Of a stretch of DNA of 31,477 bases, positions 17,416 to 27,000 are shown one piece after another. The stretch lies in NCBI GenBank assembly GCA_947624715.1, contig CANQLO010000021.1:1-31477 (forward strand). Direction: 5' to 3'. How positions within the stretch are numbered: position 1 is the stretch's first letter; the number at the start of each line of letters is the position of its first letter. The DNA is from an uncultured Clostridia bacterium (GTDB taxonomy: Bacteria > Bacillota_A > Clostridia > TANB77 > CAG-508). The translations under genes were made by a program, and so were the position numbers. Below the pieces are notes generated by a model. That model worked only from the letters and a program-made list of their open reading frames with translations, had not been told where the DNA came from and ran no database searches.

Positions 17416-18306
17416 ATGAAGAAAAGGAATATTTTAATAACTTTTTTTATTGTAGTAATTTTAGTAATATTAATTGTATTAGCAAACTTGCTAAAAAAAG
17501 AAGAAAATAAAAATAATAAATTTGAAATTTTAACCTCTTTTTATCCAATATATGTTATGACTTTAAATATTACTGATGGAGCAGAAAATGTTGAAATCAG
17601 TAACATGGCACAACATTTAACTAGTTGTATTCATGATTATACATTAAATACAGCAGATTTAAGAAAATTTGAAAATGCAGATGTATTTATACAAAATGGC
17701 AAAGGATTAGAGAGTTTTACAGATAAGATAATAGAACTTTATCCAGATGTTGAAATTATTGATAGTGCAGAGAATGTAGATAATATAATACAAGATGACG
17801 AAGAAGCTAATGCACATATTTGGCTAAGTATTGATAATTACATTAATCAAGTAAATGAGATAGCAGAAAAATTATCAAGACTAAATCCAGAAAATGAAAC
17901 AGTATATTTAAAAAACAAAAATGCATATATTGAAAAACTCAATAATCTAAAATCAGAGTATGAAGAAATAAACATATCAAAAAATAAAGCAATATGTATA
18001 AATGAAGCATTGGAATATTTACTTGAAGAAGTAGGTATAGAGGTTACAACTATAGAAACTGACCATGAGCAGTCTATACTATCTGCTGAAAGCTTGAAAA
18101 ATATTATTGAAAAAATGAAAGAAGAAAATATTAAGGTAATTTTTATAGATAAAGATGATAATGATAGAACAGCTAAAACTTTGGCACAGGAAACGAATGC
18201 TAAAATATACACATTAAATTCAGGAATGAGTGGAGATAATGACAAAGACGATTATGTAAAAATAATGAGAGATAATTTTGAAATATTAAATAACATCGAT
18301 TTTTAA
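17416..18306 (+). CDS. znuA: Zinc/manganese-type ABC transporter substrate-binding protein
   Basis: This is a cluster A-I (ZnuA/AdcA/TroA-like) metal-binding protein of 296 residues. Residues 5-26 are a hydrophobic helix without a lipobox Cys, so it is held by an uncleaved anchor rather than as a lipoprotein. The fold is visible from FEILTSFYPIYVMTLNI to the C-terminal helix. Likely ligands are H73 (CIHDYTL) and H134 (NAHIWLS). The usual third His of the HxAFxY segment is replaced by N196 (INEALEYLLEEVG); H217 or a C-terminal Asp may substitute. No His-rich loop is present. Zinc or manganese cannot be told apart from sequence. It heads an operon with ATPase and permease. Confidence 0.85.
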   Translation: MKKRNILITFFIVVILVILIVLANLLKKEENKNNKFEILTSFYPIYVMTLNITDGAENVEISNMAQHLTSCIHDYTLNTADLRKFENADVFIQNGKGLESFTDKIIELYPDVEIIDSAENVDNIIQDDEEANAHIWLSIDNYINQVNEIAEKLSRLNPENETVYLKNKNAYIEKLNNLKSEYEEINISKNKAICINEALEYLLEEVGIEVTTIETDHEQSILSAESLKNIIEKMKEENIKVIFIDKDDNDRTAKTLAQETNAKIYTLNSGMSGDNDKDDYVKIMRDNFEILNNIDF

Positions 18307-18339
18307 TAATAGTTGTGATTTGATAGAAGGGATAGAAAA

Positions 18340-19062
18340 ATGGAAGCTTGTGGTTTACATTGTACAAAAATAAAAAATATATCAGTAAACATAGACAACC
18401 AAGAAATAATAAAGGATATTTCTTTTGATGTGCATTGTGGTGAACTTACAATGATTATTGGAAGAAATGGTGCTGGAAAATCCACTTTATTAAAAGCATT
18501 ACTTAATGAAATAGATCATACTGGAAAAGTTGAATTTATTGATATGAAGGAAAAGAAAAATAAAAATATAAAAATAGGATATGTTCCACAATCACTTAAT
18601 ATAGAAAGAAATATGCCAACTAGTGTATATGATATGTTTGCATCATATATATCGGACAAGCCAGTATTTTTAAAGAAAAATAAAGAATTATATGAAATAA
18701 TAAAACAAAATTTAAAAATATTTGGAGCAGAAAAATTAATAGACAATAGAGTAGGAAATTTATCAGGAGGAGAACTTCAGAGAATATTGTTATCAATTGC
18801 AACATATCCAATTCCTAATTTATTAATTTTAGATGAACCAGTATCAGGTGTAGATAGAAACGGAACAAGAGATTTTTATGAGATACTATCAAAACTAAAA
18901 AATAAATATGATATGTCAATTATCTTAGTTTCACATGATTTAGAACTTGTAAAAAAATTTGCTGACAAAGTAATTTTGCTAGATAAAGTAGTAAAAAAAC
19001 AAGGAACTGCAAAAGAAGTTTTTGAAAGCAACGAATTTAAAGAAAGTTTTGGAACGATATAA
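18340..19062 (+). CDS. znuC: Metal ABC transporter ATP-binding protein
   Basis: This is the cytoplasmic ATPase of the importer, 240 residues. Walker A GRNGAGKST is at 47-55, the Q-loop is in VPQSLNIERNMPTSVYDM, the signature is NLSGGELQR, Walker B is LLILDEPVSG, and the H-switch is LVSHD. The spacing of helical-domain residues fits the zinc/manganese subfamily. SD GAAGGGATAG precedes the start, 33 bases after the binding-protein gene. The permease gene begins 20 bases downstream, so the three form one unit. Confidence 0.92.
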   Translation: MEACGLHCTKIKNISVNIDNQEIIKDISFDVHCGELTMIIGRNGAGKSTLLKALLNEIDHTGKVEFIDMKEKKNKNIKIGYVPQSLNIERNMPTSVYDMFASYISDKPVFLKKNKELYEIIKQNLKIFGAEKLIDNRVGNLSGGELQRILLSIATYPIPNLLILDEPVSGVDRNGTRDFYEILSKLKNKYDMSIILVSHDLELVKKFADKVILLDKVVKKQGTAKEVFESNEFKESFGTI

Positions 19063-19082
19063 TAAATTTTGGAGAAGATGAA

Positions 19083-19925
19083 ATGGAAGTTATTTATAAT
19101 TTTTTAGAAATAATATTACCTTTTGACTTTATGCAATATGCATTTATGAAAAATGCTTTTTTAGCTATTATTCTAGTATCTCCGATATTTGCAATATTAG
19201 GAACAATGATAGTTAATAATAAAATGGCATTTTTCTCAGATGCACTTGGACATTCCGCACTAACAGGAATAGCATTAGGAATGCTACTAGGAATCAGCAA
19301 TATGAATATTTCAATGATAATATTTGCAATAATATTTGCATTGCTATTAAATTTGGTAAAAAATAAAACGAGCTATGGAGCAGACACAATAATAAGTGTA
19401 TTCTCATCAATTGCAATAGCTTTGGGACTCGCAATATTAGCACAAAGTGGAAGTTTTAATAAATATTCTAGTTATTTAATAGGTGATATATTAAGTATAT
19501 CAACAACTGAAATATTATATTTAGTTATAGCATTTATATTAGTATTTATCTTTTGGAATATACTATTTAATAAATTAAATGCAATAAGCATAAATCCAAC
19601 ATTAGCAAAATCTAAAGGAATAAATGTTAAATTAATAGACAACATATTTGCAATAGTTATTGCTATAATGGTTATGGTATCAATTAGATGGATAGGAATA
19701 TTGTTAATCAACTCTATTATGATTTTACCAGCAGCATCAAGCAGAAATATTGCAAAAAATATGAGAAGTTATCATGGATTTTCAATAATATTTGCTTTAT
19801 TTTCAGGCATATTGGGGTTAATAATTTCATATTATACAAATATTCCAACAGGGCCAATGATAGTTATAATATTAGGAATAATATATTTTATAACTTTTGG
19901 AATGAAGAAGCTTGTAAATAAATAA
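19083..19925 (+). CDS. znuB: Metal ABC transporter permease (ABC-3 family)
   Basis: This integral membrane permease of 280 residues has about eight hydrophobic segments. Family features visible are FFSDALGHSALTGIALG near residues 52-68, SYGADTIISVFSSIAIALG, and the cytoplasmic coupling region IRWIGILLINSIMILPAASSRNIAKN, which contacts the ATPase. It closes the znuA-C-B-like operon; the order binding protein, ATPase, permease is common in Firmicutes. SD GGAG lies 9 bases upstream. No terminator follows, and the next small gene starts 63 bases later, so read-through is possible. Confidence 0.92.
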   Translation: MEVIYNFLEIILPFDFMQYAFMKNAFLAIILVSPIFAILGTMIVNNKMAFFSDALGHSALTGIALGMLLGISNMNISMIIFAIIFALLLNLVKNKTSYGADTIISVFSSIAIALGLAILAQSGSFNKYSSYLIGDILSISTTEILYLVIAFILVFIFWNILFNKLNAISINPTLAKSKGINVKLIDNIFAIVIAIMVMVSIRWIGILLINSIMILPAASSRNIAKNMRSYHGFSIIFALFSGILGLIISYYTNIPTGPMIVIILGIIYFITFGMKKLVNK

Positions 19926-19988
19926 AAAATGGAATAGAATATGTAACAAGAAAACTTATGAAAAAATAAGAAAGGAATGAAATTTTAC

Positions 19989-20315
19989 ATGGAAGAAAAT
20001 CAAAGAGAAAATATAGAATATATTAATTCATCAGAAAAAATGAGAATTATAAAAAAGCCACAAGTACTTAAAGAAAAGTTCATTTGTGAAAATATAAAAG
20101 AATTAAAAGATAGTGGAAAGATTACTAGCAGTATAACACAAAAGCTAAGAAATGAAATAATAATTCTGCTGGGAATACGTAAAACTAAAATGGATATATT
20201 AGCATCACTAAAAGAAAAAGTTAATGAAATGAAGGAAGAATTATCTGTATTAGAAAGTAGAAATTTTGGCAGGCAAGCGGATTTATCACAAGAAAGAAAT
20301 AATCAAGAAAAATAA
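19989..20315 (+). CDS. Small hypothetical coiled-coil protein
   Basis: I do not recognise this 108-residue protein. It is soluble and charged, with a likely helical region from about 40 and a heptad-like stretch (ILASLKEKVNEMKEELSVLESR) at about 70-92. The C-terminus is polar. Two in-frame ATGs are possible: the first (19977) touches its SD directly, so the second (19989, 12 bases after AAAGGA) is preferred. It lies between the ABC operon and another small Lys-rich protein, 25 bases from it, with the PBP gene after that, so all three may be co-transcribed. A link with cell-wall synthesis is only suggested by location. Confidence 0.6.
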   Translation: MEENQRENIEYINSSEKMRIIKKPQVLKEKFICENIKELKDSGKITSSITQKLRNEIIILLGIRKTKMDILASLKEKVNEMKEELSVLESRNFGRQADLSQERNNQEK

Positions 20316-20340
20316 TTTGATTATATTAAAGGAGACACTA

Positions 20341-20691
20341 ATGAAAAATGAATTAATGATAAGGAAAGACAGTTTGTTCGAAAAGATAAAAAGATTTTTC
20401 AAAAAAATATTTTTTAATAAATACGAAGTCTTAAATAAAATTAATGACCAAAAATTAAAAAATAAACAAGAAGAAGAGGAAAAATATAAGAAAGAAAAAG
20501 AAAGAATAGTTAAACTTTATCAAGATGTGATTAATGGAAAAACACTGCCATACAATATACCAGAAGAATATTTAGAAAAAATAAAAATATTATTGAGTGA
20601 TGACATACATTCTCTTGACAAAGAAATTGATAATATGAAAAAAGAGTATGGATATGTAAAATATAAAATTGAAAGTTATAAAGAATCATAA
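20341..20691 (+). CDS. Small hypothetical basic coiled-coil protein
   Basis: The family is unrecognised. The 116-residue protein begins with a basic, amphipathic stretch (DSLFEKIKRFFKKIFFNKYE) at about 10-29 that could lie on the inner membrane face. A Lys/Glu coiled coil to about 60 follows, then NGKTLPYNIPEEYLEKIKILL and a final helical segment. The start is set by AAAGGAG 6 bases before the ATG at 20341, although the frame is open upstream into the preceding gene. It is 12 bases from the PBP gene, which indicates an operon. The amphipathic helix plus coiled coil suggests a scaffold or division accessory role, but that is speculation. Confidence 0.65.
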   Translation: MKNELMIRKDSLFEKIKRFFKKIFFNKYEVLNKINDQKLKNKQEEEEKYKKEKERIVKLYQDVINGKTLPYNIPEEYLEKIKILLSDDIHSLDKEIDNMKKEYGYVKYKIESYKES

Positions 20692-20703
20692 AAAGGAAAA
20701 GGT

Positions 20704-22695
20704 ATGAGTAAAAAAAAGGTAAATAATAAAGTAAAAGCTAATTCAAATAAAAAAGAAAAGAAAAGTAAATTAAAATCAATCTTAATTTTAATTGCAATAC
20801 TAGCAATTATAGCTATAGGGGTATTTTTTTATACAAATAGAACAGAACCATCACTTGCATTAAAACAGTATTTCTCATATTTATCAGATAAAAATTATGA
20901 TGCAATGTATGATTTAGTAGAAACAGATATGTCAAAAGAAGATTTTATAGCAAGAATAAAAAATATTTATGAAGGAATTGAAGCAAAAGACATATCAATT
21001 ACTATAGCAACTAATTCAAGTAGTGAAAGTGAAAAAGGAATAGTAAAGATAACATACACTAATTCTATGAATACTTTAGCAGGCAATGAGAGTTTTTTAA
21101 ACACAGTTAGCATGAAATCAGTAGATGGACAATATAAAATATTATGGAATTCTTCTTTAATATTTCCAGACTTGACAGATAATCAAAAAGTAAGAGTATC
21201 TACACTAGCACACACTAGAGGAACTATTTATGACAAAAATGGCATAGCTATAGCAAAAGATGGAAATGCATATCAAGTTGGATTAGTACCGGGAAAAATG
21301 AATGACAGCACAGACCTAAACAAATTAGCAAGTTTATTAGGAATTTCAACAGATACAATTCAAAATGCATTAAATGCTTCATATGTTAAAGATGATACAT
21401 TTGTACCTTTAAGAAATATATCAAGAGAAGAACAAGATTTAAAAAATGAACTGTTAAATATAAAAGGTATAATGATATCAGACTACAATACAAGAGTTTA
21501 TCCATATAAAGAAGCAACATCAATTTTAACAGGATACATACAAGAAGGAGAAGGAAAAACAGGATTAGAATATGCATATAATAACAGGCTAAAAGGTGAA
21601 GATGGAGTAGAAATATATATAATAGACGAAAACGGTAATAAAGTAAAAACTATACAAAAAAGAGATATAAAAAATGGAGAAGACATTAAGCTAACAATTG
21701 ATATAAATATACAAAATAAAGTATATGAGCAATTCAAAGATGACCAAGGAGCATCTGTTGTAATAAACTATAATACAGGAGAAGTATTAGCATTAGTAAG
21801 TACACCAAGCTATGATGCAAATAAATTTAGTTTAGGAATAACAGACACTGAATGGAATGCTTTGCAATCAGATGAAAGAAATTTAATGTATAATAGATAT
21901 TTAGGAACATATGCACCAGGTTCATCATTCAAACCGATAATTGGAGCAATAGGATTAATGACAAATAGTTTTACAGCAACAGAGGATTTTGGAAGAAGCG
22001 GAACAAAATGGCAAAAAGATAGTTCATGGAAAGATTTATATATAACCACATTAGAAACTTATTCTGGAGATGCAAATTTAGAAAATGCATTAATATATTC
22101 TGATAATATATATTTTGCAAAAGCAGCAATTAAGATTGGCAAATCTAACTTACAATCTGAACTAAATAAATTAGGATTTAATGAAAAACTAAATTTTGTC
22201 CAAGATGTATCTGCATCCAGCTATGGAAGTATGGATAGTGAAGCAGCTATTGCAAACTCAGGATATGGACAGAGTGAGATATTAGTAAATCCAATTCACA
22301 TGGCAAGTATATATTCAGCTATTGCAAATGGTGGAAATATGGTGTTACCATACATTGAGGAAGAACTTGATCAAGATAAAAATAGTATTACAAAAATATA
22401 TAAGCAAAATGCAATATCTACCAGAGTAGCAGATATATTAAAACAAGACTTAATAGAAGTTGTAGAAAAAGGAACGGCAAAAGAATGTAGAATTGAAGGA
22501 AAAGTTATTGCAGGAAAAACTGGTACAGCAGAAATCAAACAATCACAAGAAGATAAAAATGGAGAAGAAATAGGATGGTTTAACAGCTTTGATGAAAATG
22601 GACACTTAATAGTAAGCATGGTTCAAAATACCAAAAAACTTGGTGGAAGTCATTATGTAGTTAAGAAAGTAAAAAACATATTTGAAAATCTATAA
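20704..22695 (+). CDS. MecA-like class B penicillin-binding protein (transpeptidase)
   Basis: This transpeptidase cross-links peptidoglycan outside the membrane. The 663-residue protein has a Lys-rich cytoplasmic start, one membrane helix (about 24-43) and an NTF2-like MecA N-terminal domain (about 48-155). A PBP dimerisation domain follows (from TRGTIYDKNG at 171), then the transpeptidase domain with SxxK at S407-K410, SDN at 466-468 and KTG at 605-607, all intact. The layout matches PBP3/PBP2a of low-GC Gram-positives; low beta-lactam affinity cannot be deduced. SD AAAAGG lies close to the ATG. It ends the run of genes that begins with the ABC transporter and is followed by a bidirectional terminator. 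Confidence 0.92.
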   Translation: MSKKKVNNKVKANSNKKEKKSKLKSILILIAILAIIAIGVFFYTNRTEPSLALKQYFSYLSDKNYDAMYDLVETDMSKEDFIARIKNIYEGIEAKDISITIATNSSSESEKGIVKITYTNSMNTLAGNESFLNTVSMKSVDGQYKILWNSSLIFPDLTDNQKVRVSTLAHTRGTIYDKNGIAIAKDGNAYQVGLVPGKMNDSTDLNKLASLLGISTDTIQNALNASYVKDDTFVPLRNISREEQDLKNELLNIKGIMISDYNTRVYPYKEATSILTGYIQEGEGKTGLEYAYNNRLKGEDGVEIYIIDENGNKVKTIQKRDIKNGEDIKLTIDINIQNKVYEQFKDDQGASVVINYNTGEVLALVSTPSYDANKFSLGITDTEWNALQSDERNLMYNRYLGTYAPGSSFKPIIGAIGLMTNSFTATEDFGRSGTKWQKDSSWKDLYITTLETYSGDANLENALIYSDNIYFAKAAIKIGKSNLQSELNKLGFNEKLNFVQDVSASSYGSMDSEAAIANSGYGQSEILVNPIHMASIYSAIANGGNMVLPYIEEELDQDKNSITKIYKQNAISTRVADILKQDLIEVVEKGTAKECRIEGKVIAGKTGTAEIKQSQEDKNGEEIGWFNSFDENGHLIVSMVQNTKKLGGSHYVVKKVKNIFENL

Positions 22696-22704
22696 AAAAA
22701 AAGA

Positions 22705-22735
22705 GTTTCCAAAATTGATTTTTTTGGAAACTTTT
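22705..22735. terminator. Bidirectional terminator between PBP and coat genes
   Basis: A 10-bp perfect stem GTTTCCAAAA / TTTTGGAAAC (22705-22714, 22722-22731) is flanked by a run of A on one side and TTTT on the other. Confidence 0.85.
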
Positions 22736-22739
22736 AATA

Positions 22740-22988
22740 TTATTGAGCATTAGAAAATTTTTGTTTAGTTTGATCAATTTTTGCTTGTTCAGCTTCTTCT
22801 GTTTTATACCAACCTTTTTCAGACATTAAATTGTAAATTTTATTTTGTATATTTAATGATTCTTCTAAAGCACACTGAAAAGCTTCATGAACTTCAGCTG
22901 TTGTAGATTCAAGTGTTCCATGTAAATATAAATCACATACACCTTTTAATAAAAGTAATTCATTTTCCATTAAATCTCTGTCTTCCAT
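22740..22988 (-). CDS. CotF-family spore coat protein
   Basis: The 82 residues fit the Coat_F family of spore coat proteins. The MENELLLLKGVCDLYLHGTLEST segment is followed by HEAFQCALEESLNIQNKIYNLMSEKGWYKTE. These two helices, ending in a KGWY motif, are the family signature. SD AAGGGTG lies about 7 bases before the ATG. The other coat-like gene lies 66 bp upstream on the same strand, so the two form an operon that should be on in the mother cell late in sporulation. The presence of this pair is the best evidence that the organism makes spores. The C-terminal 15 residues are polar and variable. Confidence 0.85.
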   Translation of the reverse strand: MEDRDLMENELLLLKGVCDLYLHGTLESTTAEVHEAFQCALEESLNIQNKIYNLMSEKGWYKTEEAEQAKIDQTKQKFSNAQ

Positions 22989-23054
22989 AAAATCACACCC
23001 TTTCTTGTAATTAAAACAAAGTTATAAAAATATAACTATTTCACACTAATCTTC

Positions 23055-23228
23055 TTATAATAAATTTAAAAACTTGTCATATAATTCTGTATGTTTTTTT
23101 TCTAATTCTTCCATATAAGAAGATAAAGCTACATCTTGTAACTTAGCAGAAGTCTTTACAGAACACGATTTCATAAATTTTTCATGTCCTAAAGCATCTT
23201 CAACATATAAAAGTTCTTTACTCGTCAT
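23055..23228 (-). CDS. Small spore-coat-associated protein (CotF partner)
   Basis: This 57-residue protein resembles the short helical proteins often encoded next to CotF. It has MTSKELLYVEDALGHEKF, an SAKLQDVALSSYMEELEKKH helix and a final FLNLL. The ATG at 23228 is preferred over an upstream GTG because AGGTGG is then 8 bases away. It is the first gene of the two-gene coat operon. A TATAAT-like box occurs upstream at about 23250-23262 on this strand, but no sporulation-sigma promoter could be assigned with confidence. Confidence 0.75.
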   Translation of the reverse strand: MTSKELLYVEDALGHEKFMKSCSVKTSAKLQDVALSSYMEELEKKHTELYDKFLNLL

Positions 23229-23278
23229 TTTTATCACCACCTAAAGTTATTATTTACATTATAAGTAAAATTATGCAT

Positions 23279-23307
23279 TAATAAAAATAATATCATTCTA
23301 ATATAAG
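23279..23307. repeat. Short dispersed repeat, copy A
   Basis: A 29-bp sequence shared with 29057-29085 with two A/G differences, including ATATCATTCTAATATAAG. Both copies lie in gene-free DNA. Confidence 0.55.
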
Positions 23308-23331
23308 CATAAAGTGATATTTAATAAAAAA

Positions 23332-23368
23332 AGAAAAAGGAAACTACATGTAATAGCTTCCTTTTTCT
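23332..23368 (-). terminator. Terminator of the 23380-23772 gene
   Basis: An 11-bp perfect stem AGAAAAAGGAA / TTCCTTTTTCT. On the minus strand the 3' side continues into a long T run, 11 bases after the gene's stop. Confidence 0.85.
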
Positions 23369-23379
23369 AAAAGTGTTGA

Positions 23380-23772
23380 TTAATACGATACCTCAATAAC
23401 TAAAATCCTTTGTATCTCATGTTCATAAAATAAAAATTCCTCAGAAACATAAGATTTACCAGAAAAATCATAACCACGGAAATAGAATCTAGTCACTTGT
23501 GAATAGTTATTTCCAAACGACCTTACTCCTAACTTTGATATTACAGGAGAAAAAGCATGACCTTCATGTAGTGTATACCACTCGCTTATATCATGGTCAT
23601 CTACATAGTTTTGAAAATATACATTATAATCACAATTGTTCATCTCCAATTCTTTTAGGATATCATCGCAAATTATAATTTGCGTATGAACATTTGCACT
23701 CAACTCATCAGCTACAATTTTAAAAATATTTCCTGTCTGTTGAAAAGGTAAATACCGTTTTTTTAGTATCAT
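23380..23772 (-). CDS. Hypothetical protein
   Basis: I do not recognise this 130-residue protein. It has no membrane segment or signal peptide. It is rich in aromatic residues, with an alternating hydrophobic/aromatic C-terminal half (VTRFYFRGYDFSGKSYVSEE, then EHEIQRILVIEVSY) that looks beta-stranded. The SD is strong (GGAGG, 7 bases before ATG) and a good terminator follows, so it is very likely expressed as a single gene. Arg6 is CGG, the only CGG seen in an apparently intact non-repeat gene here. Lying between coat genes and a helicase on the opposite strand, it has no informative neighbour. Confidence 0.75.
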   Translation of the reverse strand: MILKKRYLPFQQTGNIFKIVADELSANVHTQIIICDDILKELEMNNCDYNVYFQNYVDDHDISEWYTLHEGHAFSPVISKLGVRSFGNNYSQVTRFYFRGYDFSGKSYVSEEFLFYEHEIQRILVIEVSY

Positions 23773-23823
23773 ATAAATCCTCCTTTAATAATTATTAAGA
23801 TGTTTATGTGTTATATAGGACAA

Positions 23824-23982
23824 CTCCGAAAGGAGATTATAAAGATATTCCTAGTAGAACACTAGAAACTTAAAGAATTATATCATGAGTCTGTTTAAAA
23901 TACAATAAATATTTGAATAAAAAATGATATCTTTCAAAAATTAGTAAAGCTTTAAAAGTAAAATTTTAAGGCTTTATTTTTT
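23824..23982 (+). ncRNA. Candidate small RNA or attenuator-like leader
   Basis: In a 290-bp gap without a gene three hairpins occur in a row on the plus strand: CTCC-GAAA-GGAG (23824-23835, a GNRA tetraloop), CTAGT-AGAAC-ACTAG (23851-23865) and a terminator at 23945-23982. No plus-strand gene lies upstream for that terminator to serve. It may be a free small RNA or a leader of the SNF2 gene. No clear promoter was assigned. Confidence 0.35.
23945..23982 (+). terminator. Terminator upstream of the SNF2 helicase gene
   Basis: A 13-bp stem with one mismatch or wobble (23945-23957 with 23964-23976), then TTTTTT. It is oriented to stop plus-strand transcription 80 bases before the helicase ATG. 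Confidence 0.7.
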
Positions 23983-24062
23983 CGAAAAAATGTGGTAAAA
24001 TTGTAGAAATATAAAAGTTAAAAAATGATGTTTTTTGATAGTAATGAAGGAGCCAATAAAAT

Positions 24063-27000
24063 ATGATAATTGATGTAACAGATTTGAATTTCGAAACACT
24101 TAATTTTAATAGAAGATATGATTCGGCTAGATATAGAAGGGGAACGAGCATATATAACAATGGGCTAGTTGAAGTACAAAATGTTAACAAAATTGATGAA
24201 AAAAATTATTCTATAGAAGCTACTGTTGAGGGAAATTATGATACGTATACTACATATTTAGAAATATGCGGAAATATGATTAATAAAAGCACATGTACAT
24301 GCGAAGATTATTATAATGGAAATTTGTGCAAACATATAATAGCTACATCTATGGAAGTAATAGATCCACATTATGCCAGTACACCGTTGGGAAGAAGAAA
24401 AATGGAAATCAAAAGGAGAAAAGAAGAAAAAGAAAGATTAGATAAGATTAGAAAGAGAGAAGAAGAAGAGAGAAAAAGACAAGAATATCAACAAAAATAT
24501 TATAACGTGCTACAAATGATAGATTTGTATAAAAATGGAAATGAGTTGGTAGGAAATTCCGATAAACTTGATTTATTAGAATTATATAATCAAACTCAAA
24601 CAATGAAAAAAGAAAAAATATCAAAACTTGCGACTAATGTAAAATTGGAGTTTGTATTAGAACTATATGATAAGGAAACTCTAACCATAACATTTAAAAT
24701 AGGCGAAACTCGTATGTATGTTCTAAATAGTATTAGTAGTCTATATGAAGCATATAAGAATGAAACAGAAATATACTATGGAAAACAACTAAGATTTATT
24801 CCAAAAAGAGAAAACTTTAGTGAAGATTCAAGGTGGTTGTTTGATTATATTATTGAATATGCAGAAATGTTTGAGTATTATGATAAATTTGATAGATATA
24901 ATATGTCAGCAGAAGTAGGAAAAGAAATGCATATAAAAGGTAAAAAAATAGATGAATTTTTTAGTATGCTTCCAAATCCAAATGTATTATTCCATTGTTA
25001 TGGTTATAGTGGCGAACAAGGAATTGAATTGTGCGAGATTACAGATGAAGATTTAAAAATTACATGCAATATAAAAAAAGAAAAAGTAACAACAATATTT
25101 GGTTATTATTTTTTGAAAGACGAATATGAGAAAGTATCAGAAGAATATGTATTAAGAATGAATATTTCTAATTATCTCGTATTTTTTTCAGATAAAAATA
25201 TTTATATTTTATATAATAAAAAAATATATAAAAAAGATAAAAATATTGATCTCATGAATTTATTTGAAATATTAAAAAATGATGATTATGTACTTATTCC
25301 AGAAGATAGGTTAAATGAATTTAGTAAATTTGTTATGCCTAAAATAAGCATAACAGCTGATGATTTACCACAGGAAATAGCAAAAGAGGTGAAAATTGTA
25401 AGTGAATTAGCATCAAAAATTTTACTAGATGTTGATGAAAAAGGTAACATTTTGCTAGAACTAAAATTCTGTTATATGGATTATGAATTTAATATACTTG
25501 AAAATAATTTTCAAACATATGTTGAAGAACATAATATTGTTAGAAATGTGCCAGCCGAAAAAGAAGTGATTAAAAGAATATTTATGGATGGATTTGAGAT
25601 TTTACCTGAAAGTAAACAATTTATCATGAAAAATGCAGATAATATCTATGAATTTTTATTAAATAAAATTGAAGGATACATGAATGACTTTGAAGTTCTA
25701 GCAACAGATAAATTTAAAAATAAACAAATAAGACAGCCTAAAATTTCAAATATAGGAATAAAAATAGATAATGGATTATTAGAATTAGATATTTCGAAAA
25801 TAAATATAGATATTAGTGAAATAAAAGAAGTTTTAAAAAATTATAGTATTAAGAAAAAATATTATAGATTAAAAAGTGGAGACTATCTTAATTTAGCTAA
25901 TAATGAAGATTTAAATTTGTTAGAAGAAATGTCAGAAACTCTTGACATAGACTATAATAAAGCAACAAAAGGAATTATTGATTTGCCAATAAATAGAAGC
26001 TTGTATTTAGAAAAACTAATAGATTCAAAAAGACAAATTAGTGTATCAAAAAACGAAAAGTTTACAGAATTAATAGATAATATAGGAAATTCAGAAATTT
26101 CAAATGACGTTGAAATAGATAAAAAATTTGAGGAAAAACTAAGAGATTACCAAAAGGTAGGATATAGATGGTTAAAAACTCTAGAAAAGTATAAATTTGG
26201 TGGAATTTTAGCAGATGATATGGGACTAGGAAAAACTTTACAAATTATTGCATTGTTAAGTACAGAGCTAAAATTAAAAAATAAAACAACATCAATAGTA
26301 GTATGTCCAAGTACATTAGTTCTTAATTGGAAAGCAGAAGTAGAAAAATGGTGTGATTCAATAAAAGTATTAATTATCAATGGAACAGCTGAAGAAAGAA
26401 ATAAAAAATTAAGTAATTATCAAGATTATGATTTAATTATTACATCATATGATTTACTAAAAAGGGATGTTGAAAATTATGAAGATAAAAATTTTAAATA
26501 TATAATAGCAGATGAAGCACAATATATAAAAAATTCACTAACTCAAAATGCAACATCACTAAAAACATTAAGAGGTGAAGTAAAATTTGCACTAACTGGT
26601 ACTCCAATAGAAAATTCAATAGCTGAATTATGGTCTATATTTGATTTTATAATGCCAGGATATTTATATAATTATAACAAATTCAAGAAAAAATTTGAGG
26701 AACCAATCTTAAAATATGAAGATAAAGAAGCGTTGAATAGACTTAAAAAATTAATTAGTCCATTTGTTTTAAGAAGAGTAAAAAAGGATGTCTTAACAGA
26801 ATTGCCAGAGAAAAATATAACAGTGATGAAAAATGAAATGGAAAAAGAGCAAGAAAAAATATATTTATCATATTTATCTCAAACTAGAAAAGAAGTAGCA
26901 GAAGAATTAAGTGATAATAGTTTCGAAAGAAGTAAGTTTAAAATTCTTATGTTATTAACAAGACTAAGACAGATTTGTTGTCATCCAAGCTTATTTATTA

